A stretch of DNA of 64,000 nucleotides, taken from the NCBI GenBank assembly GCA_963778075.1, contig CAVZTJ010000012.1, positions 124,001-188,000 of the forward strand, in the 5' to 3' direction. A program made the translations under genes and the position numbers. The notes under the pieces were generated by a model. That model was not told where the DNA came from, did no database searches, and worked only from the letters and a program-made list of their open reading frames with translations. Origin of the DNA: JASHPR01 sp963778075 (GTDB taxonomy: Bacteria; Actinomycetota; Actinomycetes; Streptosporangiales; Streptosporangiaceae). Shown here in pieces: positions 9,525 through 18,962 of the stretch. Numbering within the stretch: position 1 is the first letter of the stretch; each line of letters opens with the position of its first letter.

Positions 9525-11018
9525 ATGCCCGTGCCGGATTCCACGCCACTGACCCCGCAGCAGCGCAAGGCTGCGGCCCGCCTGCTTGCCGCCGTCGCCG
9601 CGTCAGCCGATGAGCTTGGCCGGCTGTTCGCCAGCCACGGCCATGAGCTCGCGCTTGTCGGCGGACCGGTCAGGGACGTCTTTCTCGGCCGCAGCCCCGG
9701 TGACCTGGATCTGACCACGGACGCCACGCCAGCCCGCGTCCTTGAGATCATCAATGGCTGGGCCGACCAGTTCTGGACGGTGGGCATCGAGTTCGGCACG
9801 GTCGGGATGCGCAAGGGCAGCGAGATCTTCGAGATCACGACCTACCGCAGCGAGCAGTACACGGGCCGGTCACGCAAGCCCGATGTCGAGTACGGCAAAT
9901 CGCTCATCGAGGACCTGTCCCGCCGGGACTTCACGGTCAACGCGATGGCCGCGCGGCTGCCCGGGAATGAGCTTGTCGACCCGTTCGGCGGGATGGCGGA
10001 CCTGAGAAGCAAGGTGCTGCGCCCGCCCGGCCCGCCCGAGGTCTCGTTCGGCGACGACCCGCTGCGGATTCTGCGCGCGGCCAGGTTCACGGCCCAGCTG
10101 GGCTTCACCGTGGCACCCGAGGCGCGCACTGCCATGACCGAGCTTGCGCCGCGGCTGCAGCCGCCGAAGGTCTCGGCCGAGCGGATCTCGGCCGAGCTCT
10201 CCAAGCTGCTGCTGTCGCCGCTGCCCGGCGGGCCGCGCCGCGGCATTGCACTCCTCGTGGACACCGGCGTGGCCGACCAGATGCTGCCGGAAGTGCCGAA
10301 GCTGCGGCTGCAGCCCGACGAGCACTTCCGGCACAAGGACGTGTACCTGCACTCGCTGACCGTCCTGGACCAGGCCATCGAGCTGGAAGACCGGTACGAG
10401 CTCGGACCCGACCTAGTGCTGCGGCTGGCCGCGCTGCTGCACGACATCGGGAAGCCGAAGACCCGCACCCGGCTGCCCGGCGGCAAGGTGGCGTTTCATC
10501 ACCACGACGTAAAGGGCGCCAAGATGGCCAGGGCCCGGCTGACCGCGCTGCGCTTCCCGAAGGATGTCGTGGCCGACGTGTCCCGCCTGGTCGAGCTGCA
10601 CCTGAGGTTTCACGGGTACGGCACCGGTGAGTGGACCGACTCTGCGGTGCGCCGCTACGTCAGGGACGCCGGGCCGCTGCTGACCAGACTGCACGCGCTG
10701 ACCAGAGCGGACTGCACGACCCGTAACGCCGCCAAGGCACAGCGGCTGGCCCGCGCCTACGACAGCCTCGAGGACCGGATCGCCGTGCTGGCCGAGCGCG
10801 AGGAGCTGGCGAGCATCCGCCCGGATCTGGACGGCAACCAGATCATGCGGATCCTCGGCATCTCGCCCGGGCCGCCGGTCGGCGACGCGTACGCGCACCT
10901 GCTCGAGTTGCGTCTGGAACACGGCCCGCTCGGCCCCGAGCGCGCCACTCAGGAGCTGCTTGACTGGGCCGCGGCCGAAGGACTCGACGTCCCCGGCTCA
11001 CCGCCAGCGGACGGCTGA
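9525..11018 (+). CDS. cca: CCA tRNA nucleotidyltransferase
   Basis: A 497-residue class II CCA-adding enzyme that builds or repairs the 3' CCA of tRNA. The nucleotidyltransferase head has GGPVRD (residues 46-51) and the catalytic DLDL (60-63). The RRDFTVNAMA motif follows, then the neck and body, and an HD phosphohydrolase domain with LLHDIGK (His306-Asp307), as in the PcnA-type actinobacterial enzymes. ATG 9525 follows AGGA by 10 nt; GTG 9507 is in frame and also possible. The 3' end overlaps the convergent MFS gene by 70 nt. Confidence 0.95.
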   Translation: MPVPDSTPLTPQQRKAAARLLAAVAASADELGRLFASHGHELALVGGPVRDVFLGRSPGDLDLTTDATPARVLEIINGWADQFWTVGIEFGTVGMRKGSEIFEITTYRSEQYTGRSRKPDVEYGKSLIEDLSRRDFTVNAMAARLPGNELVDPFGGMADLRSKVLRPPGPPEVSFGDDPLRILRAARFTAQLGFTVAPEARTAMTELAPRLQPPKVSAERISAELSKLLLSPLPGGPRRGIALLVDTGVADQMLPEVPKLRLQPDEHFRHKDVYLHSLTVLDQAIELEDRYELGPDLVLRLAALLHDIGKPKTRTRLPGGKVAFHHHDVKGAKMARARLTALRFPKDVVADVSRLVELHLRFHGYGTGEWTDSAVRRYVRDAGPLLTRLHALTRADCTTRNAAKAQRLARAYDSLEDRIAVLAEREELASIRPDLDGNQIMRILGISPGPPVGDAYAHLLELRLEHGPLGPERATQELLDWAAAEGLDVPGSPPADG

Positions 11019-12352
11019 CGCGTCAGCAGCCAGTACCCGGCGGCTACGGCCGCGTAAGCCGCAGCGACCGCCCCCATGAGCACTGGTGACCTGCCGGTCC
11101 GCGGCATGAAGCCCACGCTGATCAGCGCCCCAGCCGCGATCGTGACGTTGAACATCACGTCGTAGAAGGCGAACATCCGCCCGCGGTAGGCGTCCGCCAC
11201 TTCTTCCTGCAGGATCGTGGTCGCGCAGATCGCCACCCCCTGCGAGGTCAGGTACAGGAAGAACCCGAAAGCCAGGAACGCGACCTGGACGAAGGTCTCG
11301 CCGAGCGCGGCGGTGGCCACAGCGCAGATGACGAGCAGCAGCGTGATGAGCGTCGGCTTGGACAGCCGCCTCACAGCCGGCGGCACCATCAGCGCAGCGC
11401 AGAAGTAGCCGATTCCCGAGATCGAGGCCAGCACCAGGTAGTGGCCCTCGGCCACGGGAGCACTGGACGGGTAGAAGTAGTTCCGGTACAGCAGGATCGA
11501 CATCACGAACAAGATCCCGTACAGGAACTTGCTGCCGCCGGTGGCGCCGAGCGCCGTTGCCGGTCCGCGGCGCCTGATGGCATAGCGTGCGCCCGCCCAG
11601 AGCTCTGCCGTGACCGAGGCGAGATCGCTCATCAGCCGGCGCGGCGGTGCGCCGGCCTCATGCACCGGGCCGAGCAGATCCCGGTGCATGGTCCGTGCCA
11701 CCAGGCTGGCGGCCACGTAGCAGCAGCCCGCGACCAGCATCGTGATCGCTGCGCCCCGCTCTGTGTCGCCGGTGGCCGCGTTCAGGCCGCCGGCGGCCAG
11801 GCCGCCGATCAAGGCCATGATGCCGCCCGCTGTCGGTGACACCGAGTTCGCCATCACTAGCTTGTCCGCGGGGACCACATGCGGCAGCGCCGCCGAGAGC
11901 GACGCCAGGAAGAACCGGTTCACGCCCAGCACCAGCAGGTAGGCGACGTACAGCGGGACCGATCTGTTGCCCGAGGCCATCAGCACCGCGGTCAGTACCA
12001 CGAAGGCGGAGCGCAGCAGGGCGGACAGAACCAGGATCTGCCGGCGTGACCAGCGGTCGATGAACACTCCGGCGAACGGGCCGATCAGCGAGTACGGCAG
12101 GTACAGCACGGTGAATGCGGCCGCGGCGGCCGCCGGGCTCGTGAACGTCTCGGCGTTGAAGAACACGTACGTGCCGATTCCGGCGGTGACGATGCCATCG
12201 CCGGTCTGCGAGATCAGCCGGACCGTGAACAACCGCCGGAAGTTCCGCTCTGCCAGCACAATGCGCAGATCGGAGACGAAGGCCGACCGGGTTATCCAGC
12301 CGAACGGGCTCCTCCGGTCGCGCCCGGGGCCGCGGTCCGCCTGCTGGGACAC
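10949..12352 (-). CDS. MFS transporter
   Basis: A 467-residue major facilitator superfamily protein with about 12 hydrophobic segments. The cytoplasmic loop motif between TM2 and TM3 reads FIDRWSRRQIL. The substrate cannot be told from the sequence; the closest type is the drug/permease MFS class with a long central loop. The GTG start at 12352 has no Shine-Dalgarno but has TAGGCT six bases before it, as expected for a leaderless mRNA. The last 70 nt overlap the convergent CCA transferase gene. The C-terminal Ser/Ala-rich tail lies entirely within that overlap. Confidence 0.88.
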   Translation of the reverse strand: MSQQADRGPGRDRRSPFGWITRSAFVSDLRIVLAERNFRRLFTVRLISQTGDGIVTAGIGTYVFFNAETFTSPAAAAAAFTVLYLPYSLIGPFAGVFIDRWSRRQILVLSALLRSAFVVLTAVLMASGNRSVPLYVAYLLVLGVNRFFLASLSAALPHVVPADKLVMANSVSPTAGGIMALIGGLAAGGLNAATGDTERGAAITMLVAGCCYVAASLVARTMHRDLLGPVHEAGAPPRRLMSDLASVTAELWAGARYAIRRRGPATALGATGGSKFLYGILFVMSILLYRNYFYPSSAPVAEGHYLVLASISGIGYFCAALMVPPAVRRLSKPTLITLLLVICAVATAALGETFVQVAFLAFGFFLYLTSQGVAICATTILQEEVADAYRGRMFAFYDVMFNVTIAAGALISVGFMPRTGRSPVLMGAVAAAYAAVAAGYWLLTRQPSAGGEPGTSSPSAAAQSSSS

Positions 12353-12492
12353 GCCCTCAGCCTACGGCGCACACACGTCGCCGGGCGACGCCGGCGCCAG
12401 GGTCAGGTGCACGGCCGCGCCGCGTGTCTGGGGGCGCGGCCCAAACCGGGCGCCCAAAAACCGAGACGCCCCGAGGTGCCGGAGCGCCAGGG

Positions 12493-13572
12493 TCAGCGCT
12501 CTACCTCGCCCCGGATGAACTTGTCCACCAGGTCGCGGGCGACGTCGTCGCCGTACTGCTCGGGCGGCGACTTCATGAAGTACGACGCGGCGGAGAGAAT
12601 CGGCCCGCCGATCCCGCGGTCGAGGGCGATCTTCGCGGCGCGGATGGCATCGATGATCACCCCGGCGGAGTTCGGCGAGTCCCAGACCTCGAGCCGGTAC
12701 TCCAGGTTCAGCGGCACGTCGCCGAAGGCCCTGCCTTCGAGCCGGACGAACGCCAGCTTCTTGTCATCGAGCCACGGCACGTGGTCAGAAGGCCCGATGT
12801 GCACGGACGCCCGCTCCATCTCGTGCGGGATCTGCGACGTGACCGACTGCGTCTTGGAGATCTTCTTGGACTGGAGCCTGCTGCGCTCCAGCATGTTCAT
12901 GAAGTCCATGTTGCCGCCGACGTTGAGCTGGTACGTGCGCATCAGCTCCACCCCGCGGTCCTCGAACAGCTTCGCCAGCACCCGGTGCGTGATCGTGGCG
13001 CCCACCTGGGACTTGATGTCGTCGCCGATGATCGGCACGCCGGCCGCGGTGAACTTGGCCGCCCACTCCGGGTTGGAGGCGATGAATACCGGCAGCGCAT
13101 TGACGAACGCCACGCCCGCGTCGAGCGCGCACTGCGCGTAGTAGCGGTCTGCCTCCTCCGAGCCGACGGGCAGGTAGGACACCAGCACGTCCGCCCGGGA
13201 GTCCCGCAGCGCCTGTGCCACATCGACGGGCCGCTCGTCCGACTCATCGATGAGCTGCAGGTAGTACTCGCCGAGCCCGTCCAGAGTGGGACCGCGCTGC
13301 ACCGTGACGCCCGTGGGCGGGACGTCGCAGATCTTGATGGTGTTGTTCTCGCTCGCGACGATGGCCTCGGCAATGTCGCGGCCGACCTTCTTGGCGTCCA
13401 CGTCAAAAGCGGCAACGAATTCCACGTCCCGCACGTGATAGGGCCCGAACTGTACGTGCATCAGGCCAGGCACCCGGCTGCCTGAGTCGGCATCCTTGTA
13501 GTACTCCACGCCCTGGACGAGGGAACTGGCACAGTTCCCGACGCCAACGATGGCTACCCGTACCGAACCCAT
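12493..13572 (-). CDS. ino1: Inositol-3-phosphate synthase
   Basis: A 359-residue NAD-dependent enzyme converting glucose-6-phosphate to 1L-myo-inositol-1-phosphate, the precursor for mycothiol and phosphatidylinositol lipids. The dinucleotide-binding start is VRVAIVGVGNCASS. The conserved core QLNVGGNMDFMNM, SKTQSVTS and MKSPPEQ near the C-terminus match the actinobacterial short Ino1 (Rv0046c type). The ATG is preceded by TAAGGAG. A PadR regulator gene lies upstream on the same strand (78 nt away), the same linkage as in Mycobacterium and Streptomyces. Confidence 0.97.
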   Translation of the reverse strand: MGSVRVAIVGVGNCASSLVQGVEYYKDADSGSRVPGLMHVQFGPYHVRDVEFVAAFDVDAKKVGRDIAEAIVASENNTIKICDVPPTGVTVQRGPTLDGLGEYYLQLIDESDERPVDVAQALRDSRADVLVSYLPVGSEEADRYYAQCALDAGVAFVNALPVFIASNPEWAAKFTAAGVPIIGDDIKSQVGATITHRVLAKLFEDRGVELMRTYQLNVGGNMDFMNMLERSRLQSKKISKTQSVTSQIPHEMERASVHIGPSDHVPWLDDKKLAFVRLEGRAFGDVPLNLEYRLEVWDSPNSAGVIIDAIRAAKIALDRGIGGPILSAASYFMKSPPEQYGDDVARDLVDKFIRGEVER

Positions 13573-13649
13573 TCGGATTGCTCCTTATCTGCATGCCATG
13601 CGGGTGGCAGCGTCGTGCCGCGTCAGTCGGCGGTGCCGCCTGAGCTGCG

Positions 13650-14240
13650 TTACTTGTGATCCCCGGTGCGCCGCGGCGGCTCCGGGTCAGACTGTCGTTC
13701 CGAGGCGATTAGTTCGTTGAGCCAGCGCACTTCTCGTTCCACCGACTCGAGGCCGTGCCGCTGCAGTTCGAGCGTGTAGCTGTCCAGCCGCTCCCGGGTC
13801 CGCGACATCGCGGCCCGGAAGCTGTCCAGGCGCTCCTCGAGCCGGCTGCGCCTGCCCTCCAGGATCCGCATCCTGATGTCGGCGCGAGTCAGCCCGAAGA
13901 ACGCGAAGTGAACTCCGAACCCGTCGTCTTCCCAGGCCGCCGGGCCCGCCTCACCGAGCAGGTCCTGCAGTCGCTCCTTGCCTTCGGCGGTCAGCCTGTA
14001 AACGATCTTCGACTTGCGCCCGGCCAGCGGCTTGGCGGTAGGCCCGGCCGGGGCCTCCTCGGCGATCAGGCCCTGCCGGAGCAGGTCCTTGAGGCAGGGA
14101 TAGAGCGACCCGTACCCGAAGGCACGGAACGCACCGAGCACGGAGTTGAGCCGCTTACGCAGCTCGTAACCGTGCATAGGCGTCTCGTGCAGCAGGCCGA
14201 GCACAGCAAGCTCGAGAACGCCCGATCGCTGGCTGGTCAT
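13650..14240 (-). CDS. PadR family transcriptional regulator
   Basis: A 196-residue PadR-type repressor. The winged helix is at residues 1-85 (ELAVLGLLHETPMHGYELRKRL...GSLYPCLKDLLRQGLI), followed by a C-terminal helical dimerisation domain with a coiled segment (residues about 120-180). A strong GGAGGAGG precedes the ATG. It corresponds to Rv0047c and is placed to control ino1 downstream and perhaps itself. A PadR-like palindrome lies 110 nt upstream (14350-14370) in the gap shared with the divergent DUF5318 gene. Confidence 0.92.
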   Translation of the reverse strand: MTSQRSGVLELAVLGLLHETPMHGYELRKRLNSVLGAFRAFGYGSLYPCLKDLLRQGLIAEEAPAGPTAKPLAGRKSKIVYRLTAEGKERLQDLLGEAGPAAWEDDGFGVHFAFFGLTRADIRMRILEGRRSRLEERLDSFRAAMSRTRERLDSYTLELQRHGLESVEREVRWLNELIASERQSDPEPPRRTGDHK

Positions 14241-14349
14241 CCGCGCTCCTCCTCCCTGCTGTGCGCTGGCCGGTCGTCCCCGCCACGCCTAAGCTCCGCA
14301 ACTAAGCCGCACCATGGCATGGCATCAACCGTCTTCAGTGTCTCAGGCC

Positions 14350-14370
14350 GATGTATCGGCCCGATACATC
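14350..14370. promoter_or_regulatory. PadR-type operator palindrome
   Basis: A perfect inverted repeat with arms GATGTATCGG and CCGATACATC and a single central C. The outer ATGTAT/ATACAT half-sites fit the ATGT-N11-ACAT pattern known for PadR regulators. It lies between the PadR gene (minus) and the DUF5318 gene (plus), so autoregulation is likely. The arms also resemble the larger palindromes at 23228 and 47257. Confidence 0.7.
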
Positions 14371-14487
14371 GATAAGATATGCGCTGCCGTGCGCCAGCGC
14401 AAGCCAGCCCCAATGGGACGTCGCAGACCCGGCCGCCGGTGAGCCCAGGACTCGGCGTCCGCGCGGTTCCGTCGTAACCTGTCGGGC

Positions 14488-14886
14488 ATGAGGCGTTCGG
14501 TCGTGGACTACGCGCTCGCGCGGCGGGCCACTCTGGCGTCCGTGTTCTCCGGGCGGGCCACTCTGACCGACGTCTGCGATGCACACCCGTACTTGCTCCG
14601 GGCCGCCAAATTCCACGGCGAGGCGACCGACCGGGCGTGCCCGATCTGCAAGAAGACCAAGCTCACACACGTGACGTATGTGTACGGGGACGAGCTCGGC
14701 CGCTACGAGGGACGCGTAAAACAGGCCGTTGAGTTGGCGGAAATGGCTGCGGAATACGCGGAGTTCCAGGTTTACGTCGTCGAGGTCTGTCAGAGTTGTG
14801 CCTGGAATCACCTCGCGTCGTCTTACGTACTCGGCACAGGCGAACCGCAGACCCGGCGCAGTCGGCGCGCCCGTGCCGGTGATTGA
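14488..14886 (+). CDS. DUF5318 family protein
   Basis: A 132-residue conserved actinobacterial protein (Rv0049 position) of unknown function. It has two CxxC pairs, Cys51-Pro-Ile-Cys54 and Cys101-Gln-Ser-Cys104, that probably bind one zinc ion, and an Arg-rich C-terminal end. The ATG has no ribosome binding site, but TAACCT lies seven bases before it, pointing to leaderless translation. It lies directly upstream of the penicillin-binding protein gene, a conserved linkage. Confidence 0.9.
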   Translation: MRRSVVDYALARRATLASVFSGRATLTDVCDAHPYLLRAAKFHGEATDRACPICKKTKLTHVTYVYGDELGRYEGRVKQAVELAEMAAEYAEFQVYVVEVCQSCAWNHLASSYVLGTGEPQTRRSRRARAGD

Positions 14887-15041
14887 GCGCGCCAGCAGGA
14901 TTCACGGCCTGATTCTGCGGGCATGCGGGACGGCCAGGTGTGACTCACGATAAGTGCCGGGACACTGGGTACCAACGGGTACCTTGAGGCTCGCGGCGGA
15001 TCGCTATGCTCGCGAACCGCCAACCCGACCAGCGAGGACGC

Positions 15042-18000
15042 GTGAGTAATCCAGATTCGCCCGGGCCGTATTGGCAAGAGCCCGCGGGCGAGGGTCCCTA
15101 CCGCGACGAGCTATACAGTCGCCGGGCCGGCAATGGCCGCCGCAGTGGCGGCAACCGGTCTGCCAACGGCAGCGACGCGAATGGCTACGCCGATCAAGGC
15201 GGGGCGCAGTACGGCCGTCGCCGTACCGGTCCCGCGCGGTCCGGGGGCTCGCAGACCGAAGCGGATCTGAGGGCCAGGCTCGGCCTCGGCAACAGCGCGC
15301 CGGATTCGGCTCGCGCCAGCACCGGCAATCCCGCCAGGGGCCTTTACGCAGCGCCAACTGGCGGCCCGGGCGGCCAGGGTCAGCCTTACGACCGCGGCCC
15401 CCGGTCCGGGGCTGGCACGCGGATTAACGGCGGGCGCGCGGCGTCCGGGAACGGGCAGCGCGGCCGGCGGTCCGGGGGCTCGCAGACCGAAGCGGATCTG
15501 AGGGCCAGGCTCGGCCTCGGCAATGCCAATGGCGCGGCAGCCGCGCCCGGCGGCATCGGCAACGGCTACGGCGGCACGCACGGCTACGGCGGCGGCAACG
15601 GATTCGCCGGCGGCAACGGATTCGGCGGCGAGGAAGTCAGCGGCTACGCGGCTCCGGGCGGCCGGCGCGGTGCCACGGCGCTGCGAGAGCGCGGCGCGAC
15701 CGACGTCATTGACTCCCGGACCAGTGGGCCCCGCCGCGCCCGCGGGTACGCCGACGGCGGCGGGACAGGCGGCGGCCGGGGCGGCGGCCCGCGCACGCGC
15801 CGCAAGGGTGACTGGTGGCGCCGCTGGACCTGGCGCAAGGCGCTGGCCACGTTCGCCGGGACGTTCGCGTTCTTCATGCTGCTGATCGTGGCGGCGGTCG
15901 TATACCTCTACGCGAAGACCCAGATCCCCACCGATGTGTCCTTTGCCGCGGTGCAGCAGTCCTCGACTGTTTACTACAGCAATGGCAAGACGCAGGTGGG
16001 CACGTTCACCGCGAACGGCATCGACCGGCAGATGCTGACCTCGGGCCAGATCCCGGCCGTGATGAAGAACGCGATGATCGCTGCCGAGGACCGGCACTTC
16101 TATACCGAGGGCGGCATCTCGATCAGCGGTATCGTCCGCTCCGCCTACGAGGACCTCAAGGGCGGCGGGAACCTGCAGGGCGGATCGACGCTGACCGAGG
16201 AGTTCGTCAAGAACTACTACGCGACGGTCGGTTCCTCGAGGACGGTCAGCACCAAGCTGAAAGAGATCTTCATCTCGATCAAGCTGTCGCATGAGGAGTC
16301 CAAGGACTGGATCTTGACCCAGTACCTGAACACGGTCCCGTTTGGCAACAACGCTTACGGTATCGGGGCGGCCGCGCAGATCTACTTCGACGAGCCCGCC
16401 AGTGAACTGACGATCTCGCAGTCCGCGATGCTCGCCGCAATGGTCAACCAGCCCGGGTTCTTCAGCCCGGACCCGAAGGCCGGGGAGGCCTACCGTGCGC
16501 TGGTGGCCCGCTGGCAGTACGTGCTCACCAACATGGTCCGGGACGACGCGATCACCCAGGCCCAGGCCAACGCCCAGAAGTTCCCCACGGTGAACGAGGG
16601 ACAAGGGCTGGCGAGCAGCTGGACGGGCTTTCGTGGCTACATCATGCAGGCGGTGCAGAGTGAGCTGCATAACACCTACGGGTACAGCTACACGCAGATC
16701 GACACCGGCGGCCTGAAGGTCGTTACGACCCTCAATCTGAAGGACATGAGGGGTCTGTACCAGGCCGTCAACCAGAACCTGGCCCAGATGAAGGCGGACG
16801 GCCAGAAGCTGCCGAACTACGCTCACATTGGCGCTCTGCTCGAGCAGCCGGGCACCGGCGACATTCTGGCCATGTACGGCGGGGCGAGCTACAGCGCGGC
16901 CAACTGCGCCAGGGTCGACTGCCAGTACAACATGGCCACCGAGAGCAGGAACCTGGTCGGCTCCTCGTTCAAGCCGTACGTGCTGGCGGCGGCCGTCAAA
17001 GAGGGCATGAACGTGCAGAGCAGCGTCCTGAACGCGATCGAGCCGATGTGCGTGCCGCCCGACTCCCAGCCCATGACGTTCTCGAGCGAGACCACGAACT
17101 GCCCGGCGGGATGGTGGCCGGTCAACATCCAAGGCGAGAACATGGGCCCGATCAGTGTGGTCACCGCCGCGGCGCAGTCATCCGACCCGGCGTTCGAGGA
17201 CCTGTGGCACCGGGTGGGCGGCCAGCAGACGGTCAACATGGCCAAGGCGTTCGGTGTGAACGTCGCACCAGTTAACAAGGGCGGCTCTGGGCTGCAGCTG
17301 AAGGTGAACGAGGCCGGCGTGGCGCTGGGTACGGCGTCCCTCACTGTCGAGGAGCAGGCGACCACGTTCGCCACCCTGGCGGCCGGCGGCGAGTACGCCA
17401 CCCCGCACGTGATCAAGCAGATCACACAGAACGGGAACAGCGTGCCGATCAAGGTCATGCACCGCCAGGTGCTGAATGCTGTGCAGGCGGCCGACGTTGA
17501 CTACGCCCTGTCGTTCGACACGATCAACGGGACCGCGGCCGCTCAGGGTCAGCTCACCCCGACGCGCCCGACGATCGGCAAGACCGGCACCACCGACGTG
17601 GCCCAGTCGGCGTTCTTCATCGGCGCGATCCGGCAGTACTCGCTCGCGATCGGGATGTTCACGAACCAGCAGAATGAAGTGCCGGGTGGGCAGTCGCTGA
17701 ACATCCTGCCCCAGCTGGTCGGAAACCAGACCGGCGGGTACGGCGGCGCCTGGCCGACGGCGATCTGGCGCACTTACATGAACAACGAGTTCGCCACCCT
17801 CCCGATTGAGAATTTCGCGCCGCTGGACACGGTGGGCTTCACCAAGTGGAACCAGGTCCCGCCGCAGCCCAAGAAGCAGAAGAAGCCGAACCCGAATCCG
17901 AACCAGAACCAGTGCCCGAACGGACAGCACCGCGTCTTCGGGATATGCGTCGGGGGCACCAACCCGGTGAACCCCAACCCGAACCCGACCAACCCCGTCA

Positions 18001-18119
18001 ACCCGACACCTACACCGACCGTGCCAACGCCGCCGGTCCAGGGAGCGGAGACGGCCGCGGCGGTGCTGCTGGCGGAGGAGCCGACGACAACGGCGGCCCG
18101 CCCCCCGGGCGGCGGGTAA
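15042..18119 (+). CDS. Bifunctional class A penicillin-binding protein
   Basis: About 1025 residues, PonA1-type peptidoglycan synthase. A disordered cytoplasmic N-terminus of about 260 residues contains a duplicated segment, then one transmembrane helix (about 267-291). The glycosyltransferase 51 domain has catalytic Glu349 in EDRHFY and a GGSTLTEEFVKNYY motif. The transpeptidase domain has SSFK (Ser641, Lys644) and KTGTT (Lys847). The middle SxN motif reads SSD (713-715) where most family members have Asn. The tail is Pro/Asn-rich with repeats. GTG 15042 is preceded by GCGAGGA and is preferred; ATG 15006 in the same frame is the alternative. Confidence 0.93.
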   Translation: MSNPDSPGPYWQEPAGEGPYRDELYSRRAGNGRRSGGNRSANGSDANGYADQGGAQYGRRRTGPARSGGSQTEADLRARLGLGNSAPDSARASTGNPARGLYAAPTGGPGGQGQPYDRGPRSGAGTRINGGRAASGNGQRGRRSGGSQTEADLRARLGLGNANGAAAAPGGIGNGYGGTHGYGGGNGFAGGNGFGGEEVSGYAAPGGRRGATALRERGATDVIDSRTSGPRRARGYADGGGTGGGRGGGPRTRRKGDWWRRWTWRKALATFAGTFAFFMLLIVAAVVYLYAKTQIPTDVSFAAVQQSSTVYYSNGKTQVGTFTANGIDRQMLTSGQIPAVMKNAMIAAEDRHFYTEGGISISGIVRSAYEDLKGGGNLQGGSTLTEEFVKNYYATVGSSRTVSTKLKEIFISIKLSHEESKDWILTQYLNTVPFGNNAYGIGAAAQIYFDEPASELTISQSAMLAAMVNQPGFFSPDPKAGEAYRALVARWQYVLTNMVRDDAITQAQANAQKFPTVNEGQGLASSWTGFRGYIMQAVQSELHNTYGYSYTQIDTGGLKVVTTLNLKDMRGLYQAVNQNLAQMKADGQKLPNYAHIGALLEQPGTGDILAMYGGASYSAANCARVDCQYNMATESRNLVGSSFKPYVLAAAVKEGMNVQSSVLNAIEPMCVPPDSQPMTFSSETTNCPAGWWPVNIQGENMGPISVVTAAAQSSDPAFEDLWHRVGGQQTVNMAKAFGVNVAPVNKGGSGLQLKVNEAGVALGTASLTVEEQATTFATLAAGGEYATPHVIKQITQNGNSVPIKVMHRQVLNAVQAADVDYALSFDTINGTAAAQGQLTPTRPTIGKTGTTDVAQSAFFIGAIRQYSLAIGMFTNQQNEVPGGQSLNILPQLVGNQTGGYGGAWPTAIWRTYMNNEFATLPIENFAPLDTVGFTKWNQVPPQPKKQKKPNPNPNQNQCPNGQHRVFGICVGGTNPVNPNPNPTNPVNPTPTPTVPTPPVQGAETAAAVLLAEEPTTTAARPPGGG
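15236..15523 (+). repeat. Exact 57-bp direct repeat inside the PBP gene
   Basis: Positions 15236-15292 and 15467-15523 are identical over 57 bases. Both copies are read in the PBP frame and encode the segment SQTEADLRARLGLGN. The copies are 231 bp apart, a multiple of three, so unequal recombination between them would keep the reading frame. Confidence 0.95.
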
Positions 18120-18131
18120 CGCCGGGCTGCG

Positions 18132-18917
18132 CTACCCGAGCTGGCGGCGCAGCCAGGCGATGTCTACTGCCGGATCCGGCGTCTCGCAGACGGCCGGTGC
18201 GCCCGCGGCGCGGATCACGTCCACGATCTGCGCCGGGTTGATCGTCCCCGACTCGAGGCCAGCGTGCCGGTCCCGGCCGGAGTCGAACTCGTCCCGCGAG
18301 TTGTTGCAGTGCACGAGGTCGATCCGGCCGGTGATCGCCTTGAGCCGGTCGACGATACCGTCGAGTTCCTCCCCGGCGGAGTAAGCGTGGCAGGTGTCCA
18401 GGCAGAACCCGACTTCGCCGCCGCTCGCAGCGGCGTCAGCGATGGCTTCCCACAGCCGGGCGATCCCCTCGAAGCTGCGGGCCATGGCGCCGTCACCACC
18501 CGCGGTGTTCTCTATCAGCATGGGCAGCGGCCGCTCGATGCGCTCCACCGCCTTGCGCCAGCTGTCGTAACCCTCCTCGGGATCAACCCCGGCGGTCACG
18601 TGCCCGCCGTGCACGATCAGGCCCTTGGCGCCGATCGAAGCGGCGGCGGCGAGTTGCTGCTCGAGCAGCTTGCGGCTGGGAATCCTGATCCGGTTGTTTG
18701 GCGACGCCACGTTGATCACGTAAGGCGCGTGCACGTAGGCGTCGATGCCCGCGGCTGCGAAGGCCGCGCGGACCTCATCGGGTGCGCGGTTGCCGGGGAA
18801 CGTGGGAGCCTTCCAGCCCTGCGGGTCCCCGAGGAAGAACTGCGCAACTTCGGCGCCGGCTGCCTGGGCGGCGGCAAGCGGGTCGGCGTCGTGTAGGTGA
18901 GCTCCGATGCGAACCAT
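18132..18917 (-). CDS. nfo: Endonuclease IV-type AP endonuclease
   Basis: A 261-residue TIM-barrel DNA repair enzyme that cuts at abasic sites using a zinc cluster. Metal-binding motifs are visible in order: GAHL near the N-terminus, YVHAPY, IVHGGH, IENTAG, CLDTCHAYSAG, and VHCNNSRDEFDSGRDRHA. The length is slightly short for Nfo but normal for actinobacterial members. The ATG at 18917 lacks a Shine-Dalgarno and has TAGGCT seven bases upstream, a leaderless pattern. It converges on the PBP gene with a 12-bp gap. Confidence 0.92.
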   Translation of the reverse strand: MVRIGAHLHDADPLAAAQAAGAEVAQFFLGDPQGWKAPTFPGNRAPDEVRAAFAAAGIDAYVHAPYVINVASPNNRIRIPSRKLLEQQLAAAASIGAKGLIVHGGHVTAGVDPEEGYDSWRKAVERIERPLPMLIENTAGGDGAMARSFEGIARLWEAIADAAASGGEVGFCLDTCHAYSAGEELDGIVDRLKAITGRIDLVHCNNSRDEFDSGRDRHAGLESGTINPAQIVDVIRAAGAPAVCETPDPAVDIAWLRRQLG

Positions 18918-18962
18918 GGCTTCGAGCCTAATGGCCGCTGCCGTCAGCCGGAGGCGCCCGGC

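Noticed and set aside
6908..9613. A 901-codon open frame on the plus strand
   Set aside because: It is antisense to the DUF6049 gene and has no recognisable domain; long antisense frames are expected at this GC content.
12432..12455. A terminator after ino1 (GGGCGC/GCGCCC hairpin)
   Set aside because: The T-run lies on the wrong side for the ino1 transcript and the stem is short.
15111..17132. A 673-codon open frame on the minus strand
   Set aside because: It mirrors the PBP coding frame; the composition is that of a high-GC shadow with Arg, Val and Gly bias.
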